From Lachnospira sp. (GTDB lineage Bacteria > Bacillota > Clostridia > Lachnospirales > Lachnospiraceae): DNA of 64,000 nt. Positions 27,827 through 37,146 of the stretch are shown here, one piece after another. The stretch covers positions 97,576 to 161,575 of the forward strand of contig JAGATQ010000006.1 of assembly GCA_017621205.1 (NCBI GenBank), given 5' to 3'. The notes under the pieces are model-generated. The model was not told the origin of the DNA. It did no database searches and saw nothing but the letters and a program-made list of their open reading frames with translations. A program made the translations under genes and the position numbers. Position 1 is the stretch's first letter, and each line of letters starts with the position of its first letter.

Positions 27827-27985
27827 TGTACGCATGTTAGAATCTTGTTGTAACATGCGTACAAAAATGGTAAAATTAGGATATCATTTATTAGGTGATT
27901 GTGAAACTCAATCATGATGATAGCATAAGTCATATTGAGTTTTGCATTACCTGATTCATTTATTTTAGATAGGAGGATGCGTACA
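27827..27985 (+). promoter_or_regulatory. Leader of the STM4015-type operon with alternative pairing
   Basis: TGTACGCATGTTA (27827-27839) and TAACATGCGTACA (27851-27863) form a perfect 13-bp stem with an 11-base loop. ATGCGTACA occurs again at 27977-27985, between the GGAGG and the start codon of the next gene. The left arm could pair with either copy, so the ribosome site may be hidden or freed. A second hairpin, AAACTCAAT/ATTGAGTTT, lies at 27904-27942. No T-run follows. It could equally be a DNA operator. This is inference from sequence only. Confidence 0.45.
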
Positions 27986-28848
27986 TGAGTTATAAGAGCA
28001 AGAGATATTCTTATGAGTATGAGGAATATGAGGATGGCGAGAAGGGTGCAGATACGATGCTTACTGAGATTATGGAGGATGCAGAGTTTGCCTCCTTGGA
28101 GGAGCTTGTGATTGGCTGCTGGGGAGAGGCTTGGGAAGACAATCCACAGCCGATTGTAGATGGAATCGTTGCGAATGCTGACAAGTTCTCCCATATCAAA
28201 AGTATCTTTTTTGGTGATATGGATTATGAAGAGTGCGAGGTTTCCTGGATTATGCAGGCAGATTACTCGAAACTCTGGGCTGCGATGCCACAACTTGAGT
28301 CCTTTGTAGTAAAGGGAAGTACTGATTTAGTTCTTGGAGAGATATCCCATGCTAATTTAAAATCGCTTACCGTAATTTGCGGTGGACTCCCGGTGGAGGT
28401 GATGAACAGTATCAAGTCTGCGAAGCTTCCTTCCCTAGAGAAGCTGTTGCTTTATATTGGTGTGGAGGATTATGGATTCGATGGCGATATTTCCAATATT
28501 AAGGCACTGCTTTCCGAGTCCGATTTTCCTAAGCTTACTTATCTTGGAATTACGGACAGTGAGTTTCAGGATGAAATCTGTGCAGAGGTGCTTGCTAGTA
28601 AGTACATAAGCCAGATTACAACCTTGGATTTATCTATGGGTACGCTGACGGACAAGGGAGGCGCACTGTTGCTTGAGAAGCTTCCTTCTTTTGATAATAT
28701 TAAGACAGTCGATTTGCAATATCATTATTTGTCGGATGAGATGATGAAGAAGCTTACTGCTCTTGATAAGGAGGTCTGTCTAGATGACCCGCAGGAGCAG
28801 GAGGAGTATGATGGTGAGATATGGACCTATCCGATGCTTACGGAGTAG
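27985..28848 (+). CDS. STM4015-family leucine-rich-repeat-like protein
   Basis: 287 residues, acidic and cytoplasmic. Repeated stretches with LESFVVKG, LKSLTVICGGLPVEV, LEKLLLYIGVEDYG and ITTLDLSMGTLTDKGGALLL have the spacing of leucine-rich repeats. The N-terminus is Tyr/Glu-rich and low complexity. The order of the next four genes matches Salmonella STM4015-STM4014-STM4013-STM4012-STM4011, which supports the family call. Function is unknown. It could be a scaffold or the substrate of the modifying enzymes encoded downstream. GGAGG precedes the start by about eight bases, and a repeated pairing word spans that site. Confidence 0.75.
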   Translation: MSYKSKRYSYEYEEYEDGEKGADTMLTEIMEDAEFASLEELVIGCWGEAWEDNPQPIVDGIVANADKFSHIKSIFFGDMDYEECEVSWIMQADYSKLWAAMPQLESFVVKGSTDLVLGEISHANLKSLTVICGGLPVEVMNSIKSAKLPSLEKLLLYIGVEDYGFDGDISNIKALLSESDFPKLTYLGITDSEFQDEICAEVLASKYISQITTLDLSMGTLTDKGGALLLEKLPSFDNIKTVDLQYHYLSDEMMKKLTALDKEVCLDDPQEQEEYDGEIWTYPMLTE

Positions 28849-28851
28849 CGT

Positions 28852-29865
28852 ATGATTCTTGTAGGAACGAAACAGCATAAACGAACAGAATATATGAGGC
28901 AGGCAGCGAAGCAGCAGGGACTTCCCTTTTCCTTGCTTTCTTATGAGCATTCATATACGGAATTGCTAGAGCAGTTACATCATATTTCGGGGGCGGTTAA
29001 GATTGATCCGCCCTCTTTTCATGAGGATGCCCTTGCTCCAATGAAGGAACAATTAGAACGGTATCAATCATTTTTAAATCAGCTTTGCAGCTGTCATTGC
29101 CAGTTTCTAAATCATCCTTCGGCACTTGTTACATTGCTTGATAAGTATCAATGTAAGGAGGTGTTAAGGCAGCATGGGCTTTTTGTTACCGATTGTTTAA
29201 CGTCGCATTTGCAATCCATGGAGGAGTTAATTGCCTTGATGGAGAAACGGAGGGTAACTTCTGTATTTTTAAAACCAATTCACTATTCCGGGGCAGCAGG
29301 AGTGGTGGCATTACGGCGTAATCTTGCAACAGGGGAATTCATTGCTATAACCTCTTCGGCAGTAAGACAGGGGCAGTTATATAATACGAAGCACCTTTAC
29401 CGGATGACGAAATGGGAGGAGATTAGGGAACTGCTTGATTGTTTATTGCCTCTTGGATTGATGGTGGAGCGGTGGGTTCCGAAAGATACCATTAACGGCA
29501 TGAGCTATGATTTGCGGGTGGTTGTTCAGTTTGGTAAGGTTATCCATATCGTAGTACGGCAATCCAAGGGGCCGATTACAAACCTGCATCTGAATAACTG
29601 TGCCGGAACTGTGGAGGTATTATCTCTTAGCAGGCAGCAAATGGAAGCAATCGAGGAGCTATGTGTAAAGGCAGTTGGTTTGTTTGATGGTTTGACTTAT
29701 GCGGGAGTGGATGTACTGCTGAATAAAAAGAGTAAACAGCCTTATATCATTGAAATGAATGGGCAGGGGGATTTGATATATCAGGATATTTTTGCTAAGA
29801 ACCGGATATATGGGGAACAGGCGGCCTATATGAAGCATCTTGAGCTGCAGATGAACGAGAGATAA
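28852..29865 (+). CDS. STM4014-family ATP-grasp protein
   Basis: 337 residues. The ATP-grasp parts are present: VFLKPIHYSGAAGVVALRRN (nucleotide-binding loop), MVERWVPKDTINGMSYDLRV with the conserved acidic and arginine residues, and ADVLL-like YAGVDVLLNKKSKQPYIIEM with a metal-binding Glu and Asn (EMNGQGD). ATP-grasp enzymes join a carboxylate to an amine or thiol through an acyl phosphate. The gene starts three bases after the STM4015-type gene and its TAATG stop-start overlaps the next. The exact substrate is unknown, and it may be a peptide or amino acid. Confidence 0.8.
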   Translation: MILVGTKQHKRTEYMRQAAKQQGLPFSLLSYEHSYTELLEQLHHISGAVKIDPPSFHEDALAPMKEQLERYQSFLNQLCSCHCQFLNHPSALVTLLDKYQCKEVLRQHGLFVTDCLTSHLQSMEELIALMEKRRVTSVFLKPIHYSGAAGVVALRRNLATGEFIAITSSAVRQGQLYNTKHLYRMTKWEEIRELLDCLLPLGLMVERWVPKDTINGMSYDLRVVVQFGKVIHIVVRQSKGPITNLHLNNCAGTVEVLSLSRQQMEAIEELCVKAVGLFDGLTYAGVDVLLNKKSKQPYIIEMNGQGDLIYQDIFAKNRIYGEQAAYMKHLELQMNER

Positions 29866-30716
29866 TGAATTATATGATAAAGACAGGAAAGGACGTGGGG
29901 CAGGCGATGGAAGAACAGCTTGATATGAATCAGATAGTGGGAAGCCATCATATACTGATGCTTTGCCTCGACTGCCTTCGTTATGATGCGGCGGTTTTAG
30001 AACAGGAGCAGGGGGGAACCCCGAATTTGAACCGCTATGGAAACTGGCGTAGATGTCAGGCTCCCGGCAATTTTACCTACGCTTCCCATCAGGCAATTTT
30101 TGCCGGTTTCTTTCCTGTGGACGAGGATGTGCGCGAGATGAGCCACAGGGAGAAGCTGTTTTTTTCCTCGGATATCGGTATGGGCAGGAAGGCTCCTAAG
30201 GAAGCGTTTCATTTTCAAGGACCGAATCTGGTGGAGGGACTGGAACGGGTGGGATATGAAACCTATTGTATCGGCGGAGTCAGCTTTTTTGATAACCGCT
30301 CAGCGGTGGGAAAGGTACTGCCATCCTATTTTATGCATTGTGACTGGAATCCTTCCTTTGGACCGAAGGTAAAGGATTCTGCCACCTATCAGGTAGACGT
30401 AGCTTTGGAACGGCTGGAGGAGTGCAGGGTACAGCAAAAAAGAGTGATGATGTATATGAACATATCTGCCCTTCACTATCCTAATTATTTTTATATAGAG
30501 GGAGAGACAAAGGATAACCTTGCCTGTCACCGTGCGGCTCTTCGCTATGTAGATAAAGAGCTTGGACGATTGTTTAAGGGCTTTCAAAGTCTTGGTGATA
30601 CATTTGTAATCTGTTTTTCTGACCACGGAACCTGCTATGGGGAGGATGGAGTGTGGTTTCATGGAGTAAACCATCCCAATGTGCTGACGGTGCCCTACAA
30701 GCATTTTGTATTGTGA
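29865..30716 (+). CDS. STM4013-family sulfatase/phosphatase-fold hydrolase
   Basis: 283 residues. The N-terminal metal site LMLCLDCLRYDAAV, the nucleophile region GNFTYASHQAIFAGFFP, and the second metal site FSDHGTCYGEDG followed by a histidine-bearing WFHGVNHP place it in the alkaline phosphatase/sulfatase superfamily. It is shorter than most secreted sulfatases and lacks a signal peptide, so it acts in the cytoplasm. The start ATG overlaps the preceding TAA. A partner role in making or trimming a phosphate- or sulfate-containing product is inferred only from neighbours. Confidence 0.8.
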   Translation: MNYMIKTGKDVGQAMEEQLDMNQIVGSHHILMLCLDCLRYDAAVLEQEQGGTPNLNRYGNWRRCQAPGNFTYASHQAIFAGFFPVDEDVREMSHREKLFFSSDIGMGRKAPKEAFHFQGPNLVEGLERVGYETYCIGGVSFFDNRSAVGKVLPSYFMHCDWNPSFGPKVKDSATYQVDVALERLEECRVQQKRVMMYMNISALHYPNYFYIEGETKDNLACHRAALRYVDKELGRLFKGFQSLGDTFVICFSDHGTCYGEDGVWFHGVNHPNVLTVPYKHFVL

Positions 30717-30782
30717 GATGGGAAAGGGCGAAGGATTGGAGTTGTTATTGGTATATGATAGCAGATTAAGGAGAGATAACTT

Positions 30783-32078
30783 ATGATAACAGACCCTTAT
30801 ATTCAATATATGTACAGTTATCCGCATAAGACGGCATATATGCCACTAGATAAGCTTGATGTGCGGGATTATTTTTCGTGTTTGCTTTCGCAGGAGAATA
30901 GTCTCTATGTTCATATTCCCTTCTGTCAGTATAAATGTGGTTATTGCAATCTGTTTTCCGTGGCGGGAGCGGAAGGATTACTGATGGAGGAATATATCAA
31001 TGCCGTGGAGCGGCAGATGAAGCAATATAGTGAAGCGATGCCGGAGGGAGTGGTATTTGATGATCTTACTATAGGGGGAGGAACACCACTTATGTTGTCC
31101 GAGGAATTGCTTGAAAGGTTGTTTTCACTTGTTGAGCAATATTTTGTTTTAAAACCGGATGCACCGGTAATTATGGAGACTTCGCCGAACCAGACTACAT
31201 TGCAGAAGCTTCGCCTTATCAAGCGTCTTGGAGTGACAAGACTTAGCATCGGGGTGCAAAGCTTTGTGGAGGAGGAGCTTACTGTGCTTTGCCGGAAACA
31301 TTCTGTCATGAGGGCAAGACAGGCATTAGAGGCGATACGAAGGGTGAACTTTGATACGCTAAACATAGATTTGATATATGGGATTCCGGGACAGAGCGTT
31401 TCCTCCATGCTGTATTCCTTGGAGCAGGCGCTACTGTATGAGCCGGAGGAGCTATTTATCTATCCGCTCTATATCAAGCCGGGAACAGCACTTTGGCATC
31501 GAGGTGCCAAACGGGCGGATACTGCATATAGCTGTTATCTGGAGGTGGTACAAAGGCTTTTAGCCGCCGGGTATCAGCAGCTTTCCATGCGGCGGTTTAT
31601 CAAGAAGAAGAATGGGGAGACGGCTGCCTCTAAACCATGTGGCTATTCAAACACATTGTCTTTTGGCTGCGGGGGCAGGAGCTATCTTTCTAATCTTCAT
31701 TTTTGTACTCCCTACGCAGTAAAACAACAGCAATGTAAATGTGAGCTTGACCATTATATCGGGCAGGGGGATATGACTAAGATTACTTATGGTCTGCTGC
31801 TTGACGAGGAGGAGATGAAACGGCGGTATGTAATTAAGAACTTGCTTTTTGATAGAGGAATCAGAGAAGAGGATTATCTTGCCCATTATGGGGAAGTAGT
31901 AACGGAAGCATTTCCTGTCCTAAAGGAATGGGAGCAGAAGGAATATGTATCTGTGAAAGAGGGCTTTGTATCGTTAACCGCTAGGGGGCGTTCCTATTCT
32001 GATTATCTTGGACCTATGCTGATGTCTGATGAGGTAGTCAGTCGCATGAAGGCATGGAGAGACGGAGGTTTTCACTAA
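30783..32078 (+). CDS. STM4012-family radical SAM protein (HemN-like)
   Basis: 431 residues. The radical SAM [4Fe-4S] motif Cx3Cx2C is present in YVHIPFCQYKCGYCNLFSVA (residues about 40-60), with the following HemN-type GGGTP and IGVQSF motifs and a C-terminal helical region. Coproporphyrinogen dehydrogenase (HemN) shares this fold, but the operon has no haem gene, and the protein belongs with the STM4012 group of unknown function. TTAAGGAGAG precedes the start by nine bases. It should reductively cleave SAM for a radical reaction. Confidence 0.82.
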   Translation: MITDPYIQYMYSYPHKTAYMPLDKLDVRDYFSCLLSQENSLYVHIPFCQYKCGYCNLFSVAGAEGLLMEEYINAVERQMKQYSEAMPEGVVFDDLTIGGGTPLMLSEELLERLFSLVEQYFVLKPDAPVIMETSPNQTTLQKLRLIKRLGVTRLSIGVQSFVEEELTVLCRKHSVMRARQALEAIRRVNFDTLNIDLIYGIPGQSVSSMLYSLEQALLYEPEELFIYPLYIKPGTALWHRGAKRADTAYSCYLEVVQRLLAAGYQQLSMRRFIKKKNGETAASKPCGYSNTLSFGCGGRSYLSNLHFCTPYAVKQQQCKCELDHYIGQGDMTKITYGLLLDEEEMKRRYVIKNLLFDRGIREEDYLAHYGEVVTEAFPVLKEWEQKEYVSVKEGFVSLTARGRSYSDYLGPMLMSDEVVSRMKAWRDGGFH

Positions 32079-32154
32079 GTAGTGTGTGTGATACTTAAGC
32101 GGTAGAATTTCGTTATCATGTAAAAGTGAGATGAGAAAGAGGGGACATTTTATT

Positions 32155-33726
32155 ATGCGGACACAATGGTATTACCGGGGAAGTCTTAATTTTTGCAATT
32201 ATAGCTGTAGTTATTGTCCCTTTGCCAAAAAACAGTATAGTGCTAGCTGCCTTGCGAGGGATCAGGCGGAGTGGGAGCGGTTTGTAAGCTTTATGGAAAA
32301 AAGGCAGCAGGAGAATAATTCTAATAGCTTTCATGGCATGGATGAGCAAAAGGAGGAGCTTGGTGCAGTGCTTGTAGTGCCCTACGGAGAGGCACTGCTA
32401 CATGATTATTATTGGGAAGGGCTGGCAAGGCTGAGCAGGCTTCCCTTTCTGGAATATGTCGGAGCACAGAGCAATTTCAGCTTTCCGGTAGAAGAGAAGC
32501 TTTCTTTGTTTGAGACATGTCATGGCGAGAAGAGGAAGCTTCGCCTATGGGGAACATTCCACCCTGAGATGGTAGATATGGATGCTTTTTTAACTACCTG
32601 CAGGCAGTTGGATTCCTGTTCGGTCAATTATTGCGTTGGTGCAGTGGGGGTGCCAGAACAGCTTGATTTGCTTACGTCTTTTAGGGAAAAACTTTTCCCA
32701 AACCGATACTTGTTTATCAATCGGATGGATGGTCTGAACCGTCCCTATAGTGAGGAGGAGATAGCTGCATTTACGGCAATTGACCCGTATTTTCCGCTAG
32801 AGCTTATGAAGCATACAAGTGGAGAGGGGGGCTGTGCCAATAGCTGTTTTGTAACAGGAAATGGGGATGTATATGGCTGTACTATCAGCCGTCAAAGGCT
32901 TGGGAATCTCTATGCGGCACCGGATGAGGGAAAACAAACACAGGGAAGACGGTGCAGCAAAAGACGGTGTGATTGTTACCTTGCCTACAATAATCTTCAT
33001 GAGAAGGAGCTTCTATTCTTTGAGCCATATCCGGCTTTTCGGATTCCGGATTATCGGAGGGCTTTATTTTTTGATGTAGATGGCACCTTGGTTTTTGACG
33101 GGGAAACAACTATTTCAGAGGACAGGGCAGGGTGGCTTTCCTTTTTATCTAAGCATACGAAGCTTTTGGCAGCAACCTCCCTGCCATATGAAATTGCCAT
33201 GAGAAAGCTTGGTAAAGCAGCATCCTTGTTTTCTGGCGGTGTATTTGCTAATGGAGGAAGGATAGTAATGAATGAGAAGGGGCTGGATGTGATTCAGCCA
33301 ATGGAGGAAACGGTAGTAGCGAAGCTGGAGCAGCTTGCCAAGGCACATCAAATCAAGTGTTATGTCTACCGGAAGGAGGATACTTGTTATAAGCTTACCT
33401 TGGAGGAGCATAGGACGCAGGGTAAGTTTTTACAATGGAAGAAGGAGCAGTTTTCTTCTTTGCGGGACAAGCTTGCTTTGCCGGAGGGATATAAGATTAT
33501 TCTAGAGGGGCATTGCTTACAGATAACAGCAGAACATACCGGAAAATTAAATGGAATTCTTTATTTGTTAAAGCAGCTTGGCTTGAGCAAGGAAGAGGTT
33601 GGTTTTTTTGGAAATGGAGAGAATGATTTGGAGGCAGTATCGTATTTTCCGTTTTCTGTTGCAGTGGAAAGCCGCAGTGAGGAGGTAAGGCGGGCAGCAG
33701 CAATCGTGTTGGATAACTTATCATAA
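32155..33726 (+). CDS. STM4011-family radical SAM protein fused to a HAD hydrolase
   Basis: 523 residues from the ATG at 32155; a start at 32131 is in frame but has weak support. The N-terminal half carries SAM motif GSLNFCNYSCSYCPFAKKQY (Cx3Cx2C) and, near residues 230-290, a cysteine-rich region (GCANSCF, YGCTISR, RRCSKRRCDCY) that may bind more iron-sulfur. From about residue 305 a HAD-IIB domain follows with FFDVDGTLVF, a middle cap, and GFFGNGENDLEA at the end. The fusion suggests that dephosphorylation and radical chemistry act on one product. Fused forms are not something I can confirm as common. Confidence 0.78.
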   Translation: MRTQWYYRGSLNFCNYSCSYCPFAKKQYSASCLARDQAEWERFVSFMEKRQQENNSNSFHGMDEQKEELGAVLVVPYGEALLHDYYWEGLARLSRLPFLEYVGAQSNFSFPVEEKLSLFETCHGEKRKLRLWGTFHPEMVDMDAFLTTCRQLDSCSVNYCVGAVGVPEQLDLLTSFREKLFPNRYLFINRMDGLNRPYSEEEIAAFTAIDPYFPLELMKHTSGEGGCANSCFVTGNGDVYGCTISRQRLGNLYAAPDEGKQTQGRRCSKRRCDCYLAYNNLHEKELLFFEPYPAFRIPDYRRALFFDVDGTLVFDGETTISEDRAGWLSFLSKHTKLLAATSLPYEIAMRKLGKAASLFSGGVFANGGRIVMNEKGLDVIQPMEETVVAKLEQLAKAHQIKCYVYRKEDTCYKLTLEEHRTQGKFLQWKKEQFSSLRDKLALPEGYKIILEGHCLQITAEHTGKLNGILYLLKQLGLSKEEVGFFGNGENDLEAVSYFPFSVAVESRSEEVRRAAAIVLDNLS

Positions 33727-33736
33727 CTGAAATATC

Positions 33737-33765
33737 TTGCCAAATGCAACATTGTGTGGTAAGGT
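33737..33765 (+). promoter_or_regulatory. Possible promoter of the rib operon
   Basis: TTGCCA (33737-33742) and TAAGGT (33760-33765) with a 17-base spacer lie just upstream of the riboswitch. The -10 is weak, and alternatives in the same stretch exist. Confidence 0.35.
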
Positions 33766-33787
33766 GTGATAAGAGAATAATTTCATA

Positions 33788-33961
33788 ATTCTTCGGGGCA
33801 GGGTTCGTTTCCCGACCGGCGGTGACAGTCCGCGAGCCATATAGTTTGCTATTGAGATGCTGTGGTAACACTTGGTGTTATATAGAGCAGGATAAGGAAT
33901 AGATATCGGCTGAATTGGTGTAATTCCAATACCGACAGTAAAGTCTGGATGAGAGAAGAAA
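33788..33961 (+). promoter_or_regulatory. FMN riboswitch (RFN element)
   Basis: All conserved blocks of the RFN element are visible in order: CTTCGGGGCAGGGT, CCCGACCGGCGGTGACAGTC then CGCGAGCC, a variable hairpin near 33843-33890, GAATTGGTGTAATTCC, ACCGACAGTAAAGTCTGGAT and GAGAGAAG closing the P1 stem. FMN binding should favour the terminator at 34023-34046, so the ribD-ribH genes are turned off when flavin is plentiful. Confidence 0.97.
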
Positions 33962-34022
33962 AAGAGACAGAGAGATAAGGGCGTAGTGCCGTTTTCTTTT
34001 TGTCGTTTCTATGTGTGCGATG

Positions 34023-34046
34023 CCCCGGCTATGTCCGGGGTTTTTT
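34023..34046 (+). terminator. Riboswitch-controlled terminator
   Basis: CCCCGG, loop CTATGT, CCGGGG, then TTTTTT. It is a compact perfect stem 41 bases before the ribD start and about 60 bases after the riboswitch core, as expected for an attenuator. Confidence 0.9.
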
Positions 34047-34086
34047 ATGTGCAAAGATTGAGTTAAAGATAAAAGGTGGTGATAGT

Positions 34087-35172
34087 ATGACTAAGGAAGA
34101 ATATATGCAGCGTGCAATAGAATTATCCTTAAAGGGAAGAGGTTATACTGCTCCTAATCCTATGGTTGGCTGTGTGGTGGTGAAGGATGGCAGGATTATT
34201 GCTGAGGGGCTGCATGAACATTATGGAGGCTTTCATGCAGAGAGGAATGCCTTGCTAAGCTGTAATGAGGATATGAGGGGTGCAGAGCTATATGTTACAT
34301 TAGAGCCATGCTGTCATCATGGGCAGACCCCGCCTTGTACGGATATTATTATAGAGAAGCAGATTGGCAAGGTATATATTGGGGCAATGGACTCTAACCC
34401 TTTGGTTGCAGGGAAGGGAGTTCGTATATTAAGGGAAGCAGGGATTACCGTGGAAACGGGGATTTTGGAGGAGCGCTGCCGTGAGGTTAACGAGGTATTT
34501 TTCCACTATATGGAGAAAGGACTGCCTTTTGTTGCGATGAAATATGCTATGACTCTGGATGGTAAGATTGCTTGTGCAAATGGTGATTCTAAGTGGGTGA
34601 CAGGAGAGGAATCGAGAGCCTATGTACAACAGCTTAGAAAATACTACACCGGTATTATGGTTGGAATCAATACCGTATTAGCAGATGACCCATTGCTAAC
34701 CTGTAGAACAGAGCCATCCTGCAATCCCAAACGAATCGTGTGTGATACGCATTTGCAGCTTCCTCTTGATTGTCAGATAGTACGGACTGCTAGGGAAGTT
34801 TTCACATATGTGGCGTACTGTGACGCAGAACCAGAGAAGCAGCGGGCATTGGAAGCGGCTGGCATAAAGCTGCTTTGTATTCCTGACAGGCAGGGGCAGG
34901 TGGATGTCAGTTTATTGTTAAAAAGGCTGGCAGAGGAGCAGATTGACAGCATATTACTGGAGGGAGGCGGAACATTAAATGCCAGCATGCTAAAGCAGGG
35001 GATGGTAAACCGGGTGTACGCATTTATTGCTCCAAAGCTGGTTGGCGGAGCGAAGGCAAGGTCTCCTGTGGAAGGTGAGGGAGTAGATAACATGGCAGGT
35101 GCGTTTGCCCTCAAGCAGACAGTATATCAGCAGTTTGGAGAGGATTTACTGGTCACAGGAATTGTGAAGTGA
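34087..35172 (+). CDS. ribD: Riboflavin biosynthesis deaminase/reductase
   Basis: 361 residues from the ATG at 34087, behind AAAAGGTGG. The N-terminal pyrimidine deaminase domain has the zinc motifs HAERNALLS and EPCCHHGQTPPC. The C-terminal reductase domain (about 145-361) has GKIACANGDSKWVTGEES and the LLEGGGTLN block. The bifunctional enzyme deaminates and then reduces the pyrimidine intermediate made from GTP, using NADPH. It is the first gene of the FMN-controlled rib operon. Confidence 0.97.
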   Translation: MTKEEYMQRAIELSLKGRGYTAPNPMVGCVVVKDGRIIAEGLHEHYGGFHAERNALLSCNEDMRGAELYVTLEPCCHHGQTPPCTDIIIEKQIGKVYIGAMDSNPLVAGKGVRILREAGITVETGILEERCREVNEVFFHYMEKGLPFVAMKYAMTLDGKIACANGDSKWVTGEESRAYVQQLRKYYTGIMVGINTVLADDPLLTCRTEPSCNPKRIVCDTHLQLPLDCQIVRTAREVFTYVAYCDAEPEKQRALEAAGIKLLCIPDRQGQVDVSLLLKRLAEEQIDSILLEGGGTLNASMLKQGMVNRVYAFIAPKLVGGAKARSPVEGEGVDNMAGAFALKQTVYQQFGEDLLVTGIVK

Positions 35173-35229
35173 TGGGGAAGCCTTGTATAGTAGAAATTTA
35201 TTATTGCTTAGGAAATGGGAGGTGATAGG

Positions 35230-35889
35230 ATGTTTACCGGATTAATCGAAGAGGTTGGCAGACTTAAGGCTATTACAAAGGGTAGCAGCCAGACAGTATT
35301 GACGATTGCAGCGAACACCGTGTTAGACGAAACGACAAGGATTGGGGATAGCATTGCGGTTAATGGAGTGTGTCTGACAGTAACTGCTATCGGTGCGGGA
35401 AGCTATCAGGTGGATGTGATGAATGAGACATTAAACAGAAGCAGCCTTGGTTTATTGAAACCGGGAAGCCCTGTCAATCTGGAACGGGCGATGCTTTCAG
35501 GCGGTCGTTTCGGTGGGCATATTGTGAGTGGACATATAGATGGGATTGGAACGGTTACGGATATTACAAAGGATGGTAATGCGGTCTGGTATACCATACA
35601 GACGAAACAGGAGCTGCTGCGTTATGTTGTGGAAAAGGGTTCTATTGCGATAGATGGTATCAGTCTTACGGTAGCGAATGTAACCAAAGAGAGCTTTTCG
35701 GTTTCCACGATTCCCCACACACGTTCCATGACCAATCTTTCTACTTTGGAGAAGGGAAGCATTGTAAATTTGGAATGTGACATCATAGGAAAATATGTGG
35801 AGCGGTTGTGCCGCCAGCCGATGGGAGAAGAATGCGAAGCGAAATCCCATATCAATATGGAATTTCTGGCAGAGCATGGATTTGTATAA
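35230..35889 (+). CDS. ribE: Riboflavin synthase alpha subunit
   Basis: 219 residues. The family N-terminus MFTGLIEEVG begins at the ATG at 35230, after GGAGGTGAT. Two lumazine-binding repeats follow, with IAVNGVCLTVTAI and then IAIDGISLTVANV, and the conserved phrase HIVSGHIDGIGTV. The enzyme dismutates two molecules of 6,7-dimethyl-8-ribityllumazine to riboflavin. It lies second in the operon, 57 bases after ribD. Confidence 0.97.
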   Translation: MFTGLIEEVGRLKAITKGSSQTVLTIAANTVLDETTRIGDSIAVNGVCLTVTAIGAGSYQVDVMNETLNRSSLGLLKPGSPVNLERAMLSGGRFGGHIVSGHIDGIGTVTDITKDGNAVWYTIQTKQELLRYVVEKGSIAIDGISLTVANVTKESFSVSTIPHTRSMTNLSTLEKGSIVNLECDIIGKYVERLCRQPMGEECEAKSHINMEFLAEHGFV

Positions 35890-35919
35890 TAAAATATTGA
35901 TATAGAAAGGAGCATACCA

Positions 35920-37125
35920 ATGAATGAGTTTGGAACAATTGACGAGGCATTACAGGATTTAAGGGATGGGAAGGTAATACTGGTTATTGACAGCCCTGAC
36001 CGGGAGAATGAAGGGGATTTAATCTGTGCGGCTGAATTTGCTACACAGCAAAATGTCAATTTTATGGCAAGTGACGCGAAAGGGTTAATCTGTATGCCCA
36101 TGAGCAGAGCAATGTGCCAAAAGCTTAAGCTTTCGCAGATGGTAGAGGAAAATACGGATAATCATGCAACGGCATTTACAGTATCGATTGACCATGTGGA
36201 TACTACCACGGGAATTTCTGCAAAGGAGCGTTCCCTAACAGCGATGAAGTGTGTAGAGGAGGGAGCGAGGCCACAGGACTTTAGGCGGCCGGGGCATATG
36301 TTCCCGCTTGAGGCAAAGGAGGGCGGTGTGTTAAAGCGTGCAGGGCATACGGAGGCGACGGTAGATTTAATGAGACTTGCTGGTCTTAAAGAATGTGGCC
36401 TTTGCTGTGAGATTATGCGTGAGGATGGCACGATGATGCGTACTAAGGAGCTGTTGGAATTTGCCGGGAAGAAGCAGTTGACAGTGATTACCATCGCAGA
36501 TTTAATCAGCTATCGCTTGGAACAGGAAAGTCTTGTGAGGAAGGAAGCCCTTGCGAAGCTCCCGACGAAATTTGGCGAATTTGACATACATGGATATGTG
36601 AATACGCTCAATGGAGAGCATCATGTCGCCTTGACGATGGGAGACATTGCAGATGGAAATCCAGTACTATGCCGGGTACATTCGGAATGCCTGACGGGAG
36701 ATGTGTTTGGCTCTCGTCGGTGTGACTGTGGAGAACAGTTAGAGCGTGCATTGGCAATGATTGCCGGGGAAGGCAGAGGTGTCCTTCTATATATGAGACA
36801 GGAGGGCAGGGGAATCGGACTGATTAACAAGCTCAAAGCATATCAGCTTCAGGAGCAGGGACTGGATACTGTGGAAGCCAATGTAAAGCTCGGATTTGCT
36901 CCAGATTTACGAGAATATGGAATCGGAGCACAGATTCTTTATGACCTTGGTGTAAAGAAGCTGCGTCTGATGACCAATAATCCGAAGAAACTAAGCGGTC
37001 TATCCGGCTTTGGCATTACGATTGAGGAGCGTGTACCCATTCAGATAGAGCCGCAAAAGGATGATGAATTTTATTTGAAAACGAAGCAGATTAAAATGGA
37101 GCATTTGACCAATTATCAAATATAA
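35920..37125 (+). CDS. ribBA: Bifunctional DHBP synthase/GTP cyclohydrolase II
   Basis: 401 residues. The N-terminal DHBP synthase domain (1-205) contains [17 protein letters not shown] and [15 protein letters not shown] with the histidine and glutamate used in catalysis. The C-terminal cyclohydrolase II domain contains the zinc cluster [18 protein letters not shown] and the RQEGRGIGL motif. It supplies both precursors of riboflavin, one from ribulose 5-phosphate and one from GTP. GAAAGGAG precedes the start. Confidence 0.98.
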   Translation: MNEFGTIDEALQDLRDGKVILVIDSPDRENEGDLICAAEFATQQNVNFMASDAKGLICMPMSRAMCQKLKLSQMVEENTDNHATAFTVSIDHVDTTTGISAKERSLTAMKCVEEGARPQDFRRPGHMFPLEAKEGGVLKRAGHTEATVDLMRLAGLKECGLCCEIMREDGTMMRTKELLEFAGKKQLTVITIADLISYRLEQESLVRKEALAKLPTKFGEFDIHGYVNTLNGEHHVALTMGDIADGNPVLCRVHSECLTGDVFGSRRCDCGEQLERALAMIAGEGRGVLLYMRQEGRGIGLINKLKAYQLQEQGLDTVEANVKLGFAPDLREYGIGAQILYDLGVKKLRLMTNNPKKLSGLSGFGITIEERVPIQIEPQKDDEFYLKTKQIKMEHLTNYQI

Positions 37126-37146
37126 AAAAGAAAGGAAGATGTTATT

